Source of the DNA: Mycobacterium sp. Aquia_216
GTDB taxonomy: Bacteria > Actinomycetota > Actinomycetes > Mycobacteriales > Mycobacteriaceae
DNA length: 64,000 nt
Reading direction: 5' to 3'
NCBI RefSeq assembly: GCF_026723865.1
Contig: NZ_CP113530.1
Span: 49,270 to 113,269, forward strand
How positions within the stretch are numbered: position 1 is the stretch's first letter; every line of letters begins with the position of its first letter. Positions 8,291-16,039 of this stretch are shown piece by piece. Both the position numbers and the translations under genes were made by a program. The notes under the pieces are model-generated. The model was given only the letters and a program-made list of their open reading frames with translations. It was not told where the DNA came from and searched no databases.

Positions 8291-8563
8291 CCTGCTGGAT
8301 GCTCCCCTTTCGAGGGGTGTGTTGTCAGGCGGGATCGCGCGCCCCTCGTTGTAGGTATCGGCGATGACTTGGATCTGAGTGGCGAACGCTTCATCGGTGA
8401 ACTGGCGAAGCGAATAGTGTCGGCCGGTCTTGGTGCGAACGAGCCGGACCGCAGCCCGGGAGACGGCCAGAAGGTCGGTCGCGATATTGACAGTGCTACG
8501 AGAGGAAGCCTGAGGCGTTGGGGCACTGTGGCTTGAGGGATCAAGCGGTGGATGCTGTGTCAT
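8288..8563 (-). CDS. Small partner protein encoded downstream of parA
   Basis: 91 residues; start ATG (8563) overlaps the parA stop by 4 bases (ATGA), so the two are coupled. The body reads STVNIATDLLAVSRAAVRLV then TGRHYSLRQFTDEAFATQIQ, a Lys/Arg-containing helical protein. By position it could be a second centromere-binding or ParA-stimulating factor, as in ParA systems with small adaptor proteins. No domain is named with confidence. Confidence 0.65.
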   Translation of the reverse strand: MTQHPPLDPSSHSAPTPQASSRSTVNIATDLLAVSRAAVRLVRTKTGRHYSLRQFTDEAFATQIQVIADTYNEGRAIPPDNTPLERGASSR

Positions 8564-9432
8564 GCTGCGACAGTCCCGCGACTAAACAGCCCGAGTGACC
8601 CCTCCAGGTAGTCCAGAGCGGTCTTGTAGTCGTCACTGACCGGCTTCGCCCGGTAGCCATACAGGGGCAGGGGAGTGGTGTTGACGAATGCTTCGTCGAC
8701 GATGCCGGCCCGCCGTATGCCGGGGGTGACCAGCTCCCCGTAGATCTCGCGAAGGTCGTTCATTTGGTCGATATAGACGCGGCCCGCATTCTCCGGGGGG
8801 ACTACGCACGGGATGATTGCGAGCAGGGGCAGCTCCATTCGATACGTCTCGCGCAGGATTCGCAGCTGGCTTTCCAAGTCGGGAATGCCGCGGCTCTCTT
8901 TGTAGGCCGGCTTGGTGCACGCGATGACGCCCCAGGCACCTGGAGTCGTGTCATTCTCGCTGATGCTTGTGGCCAGGATGCCGGCGACGACGAGTGTGGA
9001 CATTGTTCCCGGGCAGTCAATCAGGGTGACGTCGACGGGCTCGGCATCTGCGAGTGCCTTTCGTAGCCGTAGGACACCACCCTGTTCGGCAGACAACTCA
9101 ATCATGATCTTGTCCAGGGTCGCCCGGCGTGCCGGGACGAGGGTGAGGTTGGGGATCTCGCCGAAAATCGGCTCGTCCTGGTCGTCGACGCCATTGACCA
9201 CGCGGCCGGGAAGTTCTACATCGCCGATGGCGGCCTCGTTACGCAGAATCTCGGCGATCGTCTTGCCATGGGTGTCCTCGTAGCCGAGCCAGGTGCTGGC
9301 GTTGGCCTGGCTATCGAGGTCGACGATTCGAACCTTGAGGCCGGCGAGTGCCAGCTGTGTTCCGAAGGTGACGACGGTCGTGGTTTTTCCGGTGCTGCCC
9401 GCCAAGCTGGCGAAGGCATAGGTGGTGCCCAT
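8560..9432 (-). CDS. parA: ParA-family partition ATPase with altered deviant Walker A
   Basis: 290 residues. N-terminal MGTTYAFASLAGSTGKTTT carries the ATP-binding loop; DLDSQANAS (about 38-46) is the A' motif, and VTLIDCPGTMST the Walker B region (D-x-P-G). Such ATPases bind DNA non-specifically and move plasmid copies apart with ParB. The loop departs from the family K-G-G-x-G-K-T: the signature Lys is Ala11 and the second Gly is Ser13, while Lys16 is kept. Ribosome site GGAGG 4-5 nt before ATG 9432. Three palindromic sites lie just upstream and the small partner gene overlaps downstream. Confidence 0.88.
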   Translation of the reverse strand: MGTTYAFASLAGSTGKTTTVVTFGTQLALAGLKVRIVDLDSQANASTWLGYEDTHGKTIAEILRNEAAIGDVELPGRVVNGVDDQDEPIFGEIPNLTLVPARRATLDKIMIELSAEQGGVLRLRKALADAEPVDVTLIDCPGTMSTLVVAGILATSISENDTTPGAWGVIACTKPAYKESRGIPDLESQLRILRETYRMELPLLAIIPCVVPPENAGRVYIDQMNDLREIYGELVTPGIRRAGIVDEAFVNTTPLPLYGYRAKPVSDDYKTALDYLEGSLGLFSRGTVAA

Positions 9433-9521
9433 GGGGCCTCCTTAACGGTCGTAGGGGAGAGGGTGTGACAGGGACATGGATAGCGGGGTGTTGCGGCCAT
9501 CTCGGGCAACGAGGGGGGTGG

Positions 9522-9538
9522 TGATGCACGGTGCATCA
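9522..9538. repeat. parS-like palindrome, copy 2
   Basis: TGATGCACGGTGCATCA in the parB-parA interval, same 17-bp palindrome with central G. Confidence 0.7.
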
Positions 9539-9567
9539 GTGTCGGGGAGGGTGCCTGATCGGACGGG

Positions 9568-9584
9568 TGATGCACCGTGCATCA
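9568..9584. repeat. parS-like palindrome, copy 3
   Basis: TGATGCACCGTGCATCA, 46 bp from copy 2 (start to start) in the parB-parA interval. Confidence 0.7.
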
Positions 9585-9612
9585 CCGGAAGGGTGGTGGG
9601 TGGTTCAGCGGG

Positions 9613-9629
9613 TGATGCACCGTGCATCA
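9613..9629. repeat. parS-like palindrome, copy 4
   Basis: TGATGCACCGTGCATCA, 45 bp from copy 3. Copies 2-4 are phased at about 45-46 bp, upstream of parA, fitting a centromere and/or operator array. Confidence 0.7.
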
Positions 9630-9667
9630 CCCGTCCACGCCAGAGCGTTTTGCCTGGTCGTGGCCGT

Positions 9668-11248
9668 TTAATCATTGCTGCTCCTGGCCCGGATCGTGGT
9701 TTGGCTCGTTTTGATTCGTGTCTTTTCCCACGGCGTGGGGGAGTAGTTCGCACGTTCTTGCAGCAGCTGCAGGTACGCGGAATCGATGTGATTCCATTCG
9801 TTTCGCGCCTTGTCTGCAGCGTGTAATTCGAAGCCCGCGACTGCACACGCCCATGCGATCTCGAGGTGGCGTTTGAGTTCGCACTGGGCTGTCGCGGCGG
9901 CGCGATAGGACGTGACATCAGGATGCTGGCCGGTCTCTAAGCCGGCGGCACGGCTGAATTCGAAGGCGAGGCTCCAGCCCGCAGGGCTGGCGGCGAGCGC
10001 CGTCACTCCGGATGCGTATTGCCCAGCTAACAGCGGAAGGAGTTTGTCGCGCGGCGGCGGGCTGGCGACCAGTCGCGGACATGCGGCGCGGCGTGCTTTC
10101 GTCGCGGCGGTACGCAGCTTCGGCGAGTGCTCGGGCGCGGGCTGCGGCGCTGCCTCGGGGCTAGTTTCGCGGGCGCCAGGCGACGCCGCGGGATAGTAGA
10201 CAAGCCCACCCTGCAGTGGATCGATCGACGCAACCACCGCACCGTCGACCGCGGTTGGCGACATGACCGCGTGGCGCTGAAAATCGGGTCCGAAGAGGGC
10301 TTGCGGGTCGATGATCTCCACGCCTTCGGAGGCCGCCTGCTGGCGTGCGCGGCGCTCGACGAGAATACGTTCGGCGGCACGCTTGGGGGTTGTGCCTGCG
10401 ACCACCAACGCATAGGCGGCGAGCTGGTCGGCGTGCCGATGTGCTGTCCCTTGCTCGAGGTCGGTCTCTTGCTGCCAGGGCCGTGCGGGTCCGAACGGCA
10501 GCTTGCCGGCGAGCTCGGCGGCTTCGGTGGATCTGATCTTGCCTTGCTCGACTGCGTTGAGCACCTCGGGGGCTAGCAGTAAAAGGCTGAGCCGGCGCGA
10601 GACTGTGGATTGGTTGACTCCGAGTTTCTCAGCAATCGCGCGCTGGCCGAGGCCGGCTTCGCTGTAGTGGGCGAACATTTCTGCCTGCTGCAGCTCGGTC
10701 AGGTCCTCACGGCCAAGGTTCTCGATCGTCATGGCGTCGAGGTCGCCGCCATCGGCGAGCACAGCGTCGTCAACGACTGCGGGAATCGTCTCCAGCCCGG
10801 CGGCAAGGGCGGCCGCGCGGCGCCGATGCCCGTAGATAATCACGTAGTGAGCGTCGGGGCCGATCGCGGCTTCCAGTGTTGGGCGCGCCTGAACGAATGC
10901 CGTACGGGAGACAAGAAGGATGGGTACTTGCACGCCGGCGGCGCGGACCGAATCCACCAATTCCGTCCACCGGGAGCTCTCCGGCTGTGGGGCAGACCTG
11001 ATCGGGTCGTTGTATGGATGGGGGGCGATCGCAGCGGTCGGCGCCTCGACGAATCGCTGCCCGTCGGCGGCGGCAAGGGAAGCGAGCCCCGCGGTGATGC
11101 CCCCAGAAGTGTTGATGTTCTTGGCGGCCGCTAAGAACTGTTCACTGTCGGAGCCACCGGCGTAACGGGCTAGCCTGTTCGCCGTCTTGCGGCCACCGGT
11201 TCCGCGCGTGAGCCGCTTGCCAACTGCGGAAGATCCGGTTGTCGTCAT
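9668..11248 (-). CDS. parB: ParB-family centromere-binding protein
   Basis: 526 residues from ATG 11248 (GGAGG 6-7 nt upstream; a longer in-frame start at 11269 has none). An N-terminal unstructured basic stretch is followed by the ParB/Srx nucleotide-binding domain: ASVRAAGVQVPILLV-like strand, then YVIIYGHRRRAAALAAG with the G-x-R-R box, and AMTIENLGREDLTELQQAEM. A helix-turn-helix GQRAIAEKLGVNQSTVSRRL follows. The C-terminal 250 residues are Ala/Pro-rich and specific to this protein. It would load on the clustered 17-bp palindromes and stimulate ParA. Longer than typical chromosomal ParB (about 330 residues). Confidence 0.88.
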   Translation of the reverse strand: MTTTGSSAVGKRLTRGTGGRKTANRLARYAGGSDSEQFLAAAKNINTSGGITAGLASLAAADGQRFVEAPTAAIAPHPYNDPIRSAPQPESSRWTELVDSVRAAGVQVPILLVSRTAFVQARPTLEAAIGPDAHYVIIYGHRRRAAALAAGLETIPAVVDDAVLADGGDLDAMTIENLGREDLTELQQAEMFAHYSEAGLGQRAIAEKLGVNQSTVSRRLSLLLLAPEVLNAVEQGKIRSTEAAELAGKLPFGPARPWQQETDLEQGTAHRHADQLAAYALVVAGTTPKRAAERILVERRARQQAASEGVEIIDPQALFGPDFQRHAVMSPTAVDGAVVASIDPLQGGLVYYPAASPGARETSPEAAPQPAPEHSPKLRTAATKARRAACPRLVASPPPRDKLLPLLAGQYASGVTALAASPAGWSLAFEFSRAAGLETGQHPDVTSYRAAATAQCELKRHLEIAWACAVAGFELHAADKARNEWNHIDSAYLQLLQERANYSPTPWEKTRIKTSQTTIRARSSND

Positions 11249-11584
11249 TCGCAACCTCCAAGCATTCAATACATGTACTGCGTCAGGGTAGGGCGTGGAA
11301 GGTGGTTCTCAGCGAACAACACGCGTGCACTCGGTGAAATTGCTGAGGATTTCGTACCGATCGGCCGGGACGGCCTCGGCATCGAACAGGGTGATGCACG
11401 GTGCATCACTAGCCGTGCCGGTGCGCAGAAGCGGGGCCCGCTGCCCCAGTATTGCAGCACCGATGGTCTGCGGCATGTTGAAGCGGCGACCGAGCGCCTT
11501 GGTGAGTGCGCGGTGGGCACACGTCGTCGCGTAACCACCGTCACGCTGACGGTCGGCACACGTCGCCGTTGCCTCGGGTGAAAG
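11249..11584. other. parB upstream region containing parS-like copy 5
   Basis: Non-coding interval between parB and the DUF2637-type gene. It carries the fifth TGATGCACGGTGCATCA palindrome at 11392-11408. Apparent frames on both strands have no coding character. Confidence 0.5.
11392..11408. repeat. parS-like palindrome, copy 5
   Basis: Same 17-bp palindrome with central G, about 145 bp upstream of the parB start. Confidence 0.68.
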
Positions 11585-12505
11585 TCAGCCCGTGAGACAT
11601 TCGGCGGCCGCCGGACCCCCCTGGCGCTGAGCGTGTCCTTCCAGGATCCGTCCCACCGTGCTGTGATGCAGATTATGGCGTCGGCTGATAGTGCTCGGCG
11701 CGGTCCCCGCCGCTTTTTCCGCCAACACCGCAGCCACAATCGCCGGGTCTTTGGACGTCACCCCGTCGCGCACCAATTGGTCGGCCGCCAAGCGCCAGTG
11801 CTTGATGTCGATACCATCGCCGGGCGCAGCCGGTGACGCCGAAACCGCTGCCAGGGACCGATTTACGCGCTCTGATGGCGCGCGATCGGATTCGCTTCGC
11901 GTAGCGGGGACAGGGGAGGGCGGCCCCGGAGTTGGCGGGGGAGCGGGCCGCTGGTCACCCGAGGCACTGCTGGGTGGTGGGAATGTCATCGCCGGTGTCG
12001 CTTGAGCCGACGGGAGAGCCGCCGTCGGCGCTACCTCGCGGACCTCTTTGACGTCTCCGGCGGCCGATCGGGCGATCGACTCGGAGCGTGGGGGAGAAAG
12101 CGACAGCAGCGACAGCGTGGAGTTAGCGATCGACACATCGATCGCCACCGGCCATAACCACGCCCGCGACGGCGCCATGCCCAGCGCGACGGCCAGGTCA
12201 CGCAAAGCATCGAAAGAAAGAATGAACGCGCACCCTGCCAGGGCAAAGGTCATAGCCAGCGCGAGCCAGTAGACGAAGCCGACACGGCGGGTCTTGACCA
12301 GCAGTGCAACGGAGTGAGTGGCTCCCAGAAGCACCGCCGGCGGCACCACGGCCGCCGCTGCGGCCAGTCGAACGGTGCCCGGCGGTGCGGTCAACACGGC
12401 GTGAGCCACATTGCCGGCGACCGAGACGGTGGTCGCCAAAAACAGCCACGTCCAGAAGAAACGCACCGCTCCGCGCGTTTCCTTGGTGGTTCCGTCGGCA
12501 ACCAT
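11585..12505 (-). CDS. DUF2637-type membrane protein with C-terminal helix-turn-helix
   Basis: 306 residues. Four hydrophobic segments in the first 130 residues: FFWTWLFLATTVSVAGNVAH, a PPAVLLGATHSVALLV segment, YWLALAMTFALAGCAFILSF, and AWLWPVAIDVSIANSTLSLL. The TH and D-x-x-I-A residues match the DUF2637 family found on actinobacterial plasmids and integrative elements. After a Pro/Ser-rich linker the C-terminus has an HTH (APSTISRRHNLHHSTVGRIL). This resembles membrane 'spread' or transfer-associated proteins of actinobacterial plasmids. Ribosome site GGAAGG lies 6 nt before ATG. Function is inferred from family and location. Confidence 0.75.
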   Translation of the reverse strand: MVADGTTKETRGAVRFFWTWLFLATTVSVAGNVAHAVLTAPPGTVRLAAAAAVVPPAVLLGATHSVALLVKTRRVGFVYWLALAMTFALAGCAFILSFDALRDLAVALGMAPSRAWLWPVAIDVSIANSTLSLLSLSPPRSESIARSAAGDVKEVREVAPTAALPSAQATPAMTFPPPSSASGDQRPAPPPTPGPPSPVPATRSESDRAPSERVNRSLAAVSASPAAPGDGIDIKHWRLAADQLVRDGVTSKDPAIVAAVLAEKAAGTAPSTISRRHNLHHSTVGRILEGHAQRQGGPAAAECLTG

Positions 12506-12752
12506 CGATCACCTTCCCGCCGTCTGCATCATCCCGATGGCCCGCAGTCGGGGACTTATCGGAAGCTGACCTCTTTAGCGTATGGCCGCCAGAGTGCTTC
12601 ACATGCACAACTTTCGGTGTCCCTGGCGCGCGGCCGCGTACCGGGTGATCACTGCGCGCAAGTGCAACGGACACATGCGCGCTCTTTGGTTGCGTGGAAG
12701 AAAGCCTATGTGTACGAACCTGATTGCTAACTGATGAACGGACGGGAATGAA

Positions 12753-14243
12753 TTATGTTCGACGCCAGGGATGCTCGTCGAGCATCGTGGTGACGAGCAT
12801 CACGAGTTCAGCTTCTCCGTTGTTGCGCAGCTGCTCGGTTATGGACTCGATCCGTTGCAGCAGAGCGCCATACGCATTGGCCGCGGCCGCGACATAGTTC
12901 TCGGCTGCCTGGGCCTCCCAGACTGAGCTATAGCGCGAGGGCAGCGTGCGCAGCTCTTCGGACAAGCCCCGGGCCTGCTCTTGAACCGTACCCGACAGGC
13001 TGCGCACCAGTTCTGCATCGTTTCCCGCTTGTGGCCGCCCACCATCTGCAGTCGCGGCGGCCTCAAGCAGATAATCGATTTGGCGCACCGTGGACAGGGC
13101 CTCTTCGATGGGGCCGGTGTGCCCGCGGAGCTGCACCGGAGGGACCGGGACGCTCAACAAGGATTCGGTGGAAGCCGCGTCGTTCACCGCGGCTAGGCGG
13201 ATCTCCTCCCGTTCGGCGTGAATCCGTGCAATTTCGGTGTGCACGGCCTCGTTAGCGGCGGTAATCGTTGCGTTCGCCTGCCGGCGGGCTTCAGCAACGT
13301 GCGCGGCGGCCTCGGCACGCACCTCCTCCTCTTTGGCCTGCGCACGTCTCATCGCCTCCTGCGCTGCGTCGCGGGCCTTGGCTATCTGCGCTTGAGCGGT
13401 CTCCTGCGCTGCAGCGATCTCTCCGCTGGCCTGGCCTCGCGCCGCCGCCACCGCATCCGCGGCATCGGCGCGCACCTGCTCGAGTTCCCCACGCACCTGC
13501 TGCACTCGATGTTCGGCGCCCTGGCGCTCGGTGGCCCGCTCGGCCATGCGCTGCTGGGCCCGTTCCTCTGCGGCCCGCACCTCCTCGCGGGCCCCGGCTA
13601 CCTCGGCCTCGGCGTCGGCGCGCACTCGGGCCAGCTCGTCTCGCAATTCTTGGACCGTCCGCTCGGCCGCCGCCCTCTCAGCGGTTCGCTCAGCCAACCT
13701 TTCTTCGGCGCGCGCTTCAGCGGCGGTGAGTGCTTCGCGCGCCGCCGCAGCGTCGGCGGCAGCCTCGGCGCGGACCTGTTGGAGTTCGCCACGCAGCATG
13801 TCCAACCGCTGTTGGGCTGCGGCCCGTTCCTCGGCGCGTTGTGCGTCTTTGCGTGCGCTTTCAGCTTCGATCGCTCTGACGCGTTCACGCGCTGCGGCAG
13901 CCGCCTGTGCCGACTGCTCGGCTTCAGCGCGCGCCGCGTCCGCGGCCAAGGCCGCGTCTCGACGATCTTGGTCAGCTTTGTCGGCCCGGCGCTCGGCGAG
14001 CACCCGCCGGTGGTCGGCTTGCACGAGCTGCTGGACGATCGAAAGCCGTTTGGGCGCCGGGCCGAACCGCCGGCGGCCTTCAGCGAGGTCCGCTTCACTT
14101 ATCGCCGTGACCGCGGCGACTTCGGGGGGTGCCGCGATGCCGCTTCGGCGTGTGGCATCCAGGGCGGCCTGCGCCGCCTGTTTGGTCAACGACGCCCACT
14201 GGTCGACGTCGAGTTCTTCGATCTGCTGCACCAGCGTCGTCAT
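12753..14243 (-). CDS. Long coiled-coil protein
   Basis: 496 residues. Residues about 80-340 are an almost unbroken Ala/Glu/Arg/Gln heptad coiled coil with internal repeats (ELQQVRAEAAADAAAAREAL, ELARVRADAEAEVAGAREEV, ELEQVRADAADAVAAARGQA). Short globular ends flank it; the C-terminal 150 residues appear helical. Its ATG overlaps the stop of the upstream membrane-protein gene by 4 bases, so the two are coupled and may form a membrane-anchored complex. A cytoskeletal or tethering role (KfrA- or scaffold-like) is possible; no catalytic motif is seen. Confidence 0.72.
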   Translation of the reverse strand: MTTLVQQIEELDVDQWASLTKQAAQAALDATRRSGIAAPPEVAAVTAISEADLAEGRRRFGPAPKRLSIVQQLVQADHRRVLAERRADKADQDRRDAALAADAARAEAEQSAQAAAAARERVRAIEAESARKDAQRAEERAAAQQRLDMLRGELQQVRAEAAADAAAAREALTAAEARAEERLAERTAERAAAERTVQELRDELARVRADAEAEVAGAREEVRAAEERAQQRMAERATERQGAEHRVQQVRGELEQVRADAADAVAAARGQASGEIAAAQETAQAQIAKARDAAQEAMRRAQAKEEEVRAEAAAHVAEARRQANATITAANEAVHTEIARIHAEREEIRLAAVNDAASTESLLSVPVPPVQLRGHTGPIEEALSTVRQIDYLLEAAATADGGRPQAGNDAELVRSLSGTVQEQARGLSEELRTLPSRYSSVWEAQAAENYVAAAANAYGALLQRIESITEQLRNNGEAELVMLVTTMLDEHPWRRT

Positions 14244-14872
14244 GGCCGGCGCCGCCTTCCGGAGGTCGGCACCTTAGGGGCCGGCGCGTTCGATTCCTCA
14301 CTGACGCCCGCGTCAGCGTCGGGGGCACCATTGGATTCCGGCGGCGCAAGGGGCGCCGCATCGGTTGCCGCTGCATCGACAGACCCGAAGGTGGCCGGGG
14401 CGCCGCTTTGCTTAGCCAGCACACGTGAGAGCTGACTGAGTTGAACCGCCGCCGCCTTGGCCAACGTGGCATCGCCGAGCTTCTCAGCGTCGTCGTGGAT
14501 GCCCTGCAGGACGGTCAACGCCAATTCGGGCCCAAAGCCCACCGTGGCGCCCTCGTTGGCGGCAGGTTCAATGCCGCCCTTATCCACCACCCACGCGAGC
14601 CTCTCCCGGCATTCTCTGAGTCGTTGAGCCCGTAGCTCGTCTTGGTGCACCCCCTCGTGGTGGCGTTCTTGCTGTTCGGTCAGCGTCTGGTGTCGCTTGG
14701 CAGCACTGCGTACGGCGAAGACCAGCACAGCCGCCACGATCACGGCGGCAAGAAGTGCTGCTAGACCGCCGAATCCCGCTGAGGTGAGAAACTCACGCGC
14801 GGGCGGCAGCGCCGGCATCCCTTGCGGCAGGGACAATGATTCCGCTAGCAGATGGGGGCATGAGCCAGTCAT
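14240..14872 (-). CDS. Single-pass membrane protein with cytoplasmic helical domain
   Basis: 210 residues from ATG 14872 (GAGGAG 6 nt upstream; the in-frame TTG just before is less likely). One clear transmembrane helix at about 33-54 (GLAALLAAVIVAAVLVFAVR) is followed by a charged helical region and a Pro/Ser/Ala-rich tail ending in basic residues. Coupled to the coiled-coil gene. No recognised domain. Confidence 0.7.
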   Translation of the reverse strand: MTGSCPHLLAESLSLPQGMPALPPAREFLTSAGFGGLAALLAAVIVAAVLVFAVRSAAKRHQTLTEQQERHHEGVHQDELRAQRLRECRERLAWVVDKGGIEPAANEGATVGFGPELALTVLQGIHDDAEKLGDATLAKAAAVQLSQLSRVLAKQSGAPATFGSVDAAATDAAPLAPPESNGAPDADAGVSEESNAPAPKVPTSGRRRRP

Positions 14873-14980
14873 CAAAAGCTCCTCTGAACTGCGGTCGGTG
14901 TGGGTTTACAGGACGCGTGACCCAAAGCCGTCACGAGGACGGCTTTGCGGAGAGCAGTGATTGCCGGCACGAGCATCGCC

Positions 14981-15985
14981 TCAGTGGGGACCGGGGACTG
15001 AGGGCGCAAACCAGCCAGGCAAATACTCGACGTAGCCGTAGGGGGCCTTTTCGCCGGCGGGGAGGTGGATCACGTCCCGGACGTCGATCGGCTGTTTCGG
15101 TGGCGGCCACGCGGCTTGCCCTCCGTAGGACGGGTCGGGGGCGAAGATCCCTGGCGCCAACTCCTTGGTGCCGTACGGCCCGAGTTCGTGCGGTCCCAGT
15201 CGGGTAAGCGCGGAGTTATCCAGTGGAAACTTCGCCGGCGGTGGCCCCGACATCGACGTGTCCTCGGGATACCACAGGCCAGGACCAATCTGCTTGGTGC
15301 CATACGGGGCCTTTTCTCCCGGACCAACCGCGATGATTTTCGACAGGTCGATCCAGTAGCGGGGATCTTTGCCGTGTGGTGGCTGTTCCCCGGGCGCCGG
15401 GGAGTCCGGCAGCGGGTCCTGCCCGAAGCCGGCGCCTTGCGCCTGGCCGCCGCTGTGGTAGTCGAGGGCGCGGATTTGTCCGGCCAGGGTGCTCGATTGC
15501 TGCTGGGTGGTGTTGAGCACGGTGTTGGCGGCCGAGACCTGGCTGCGCAGGCCTTGGAGCAGGGTGCGTTGCGCGGCGGGGGAGCGGGCCGCGGGTGCGG
15601 CTTGGGCCAGGGCACGGGTTTGGTTGGTGATCGTGTCGAGTTGGCCGGCGCCGGTCTGGTTGAGTAGTGCTGCGCTGCTGAGGTTTTGGTGCAGGGCGGT
15701 GTCGTTGTGTCCGTTGCTGGTGAGCCGTGTGGTGGCGTCGTTGACAAATCCGCGGTGCTCGTCGACGAGGTCTCCGGTCATCACCGATGCGCGGGCGCCG
15801 GCGCTTTGCACGATTTGCGCGCCGGACTCCAGCGAGGGCTCCGTCGGGGCAGGCGGTTGGGGGCTGGACCCGAACAGCGTCCGGGCCCGCTGCACCACCG
15901 CCACCGCGTCTGCGGCTACCTGCTCAATCGACACATCCGCATTATCACCCGCCCACCACCACTGAAAAGTCACTTTTTCGCGCAC
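14981..15985 (-). CDS. Secreted-effector-like protein, shared N-terminal module plus three C-terminal repeats
   Basis: 334 residues. Residues about 13-182 are the same module as the neighbouring 399-residue protein: helical, Gln/Ala-rich, resembling the mycobacterial DUF4226 family (family name tentative). The C-terminus carries three roughly 35-45-residue repeats around GPGEKAPYGTKQIGPGLWYP, GPHELGPYGTKELAPGIFAP and PAGEKAPYGYVEYLPGWFAP. Start assigned to GTG 15985, but homology to the neighbour begins only at the GDNADVS segment, so the first 12 residues may be fortuitous. The shared-head, different-tail design resembles polymorphic toxins, though no nuclease or pore motif is seen. Confidence 0.7.
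   Translation of the reverse strand: MREKVTFQWWWAGDNADVSIEQVAADAVAVVQRARTLFGSSPQPPAPTEPSLESGAQIVQSAGARASVMTGDLVDEHRGFVNDATTRLTSNGHNDTALHQNLSSAALLNQTGAGQLDTITNQTRALAQAAPAARSPAAQRTLLQGLRSQVSAANTVLNTTQQQSSTLAGQIRALDYHSGGQAQGAGFGQDPLPDSPAPGEQPPHGKDPRYWIDLSKIIAVGPGEKAPYGTKQIGPGLWYPEDTSMSGPPPAKFPLDNSALTRLGPHELGPYGTKELAPGIFAPDPSYGGQAAWPPPKQPIDVRDVIHLPAGEKAPYGYVEYLPGWFAPSVPGPH
15447..15950 (-). repeat. 504-bp duplicated cassette, copy A
   Basis: Apparently identical to 16734-17237 (offset 1287). Encodes the shared N-terminal module. The match starts and ends abruptly, inside coding sequence on the left and just before the start-codon region on the right. Confidence 0.85.
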
Positions 15986-16039
15986 AAGCGAGGGCGCAGC
16001 GGGCGTCAGGCCCTGCTCGCCGTCTTCGCGGCCCGGTCG

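Noticed and set aside
11273..11739. Frames on both strands over the parB upstream region
   Set aside because: They run through a parS-like palindrome and have Arg-rich off-frame composition.
13218..14435. A 405-codon rightward frame opposite the coiled-coil gene
   Set aside because: It is the antisense shadow of a GC-rich coiled-coil gene; the leftward frame has the ribosome context, overlap coupling and heptad pattern.
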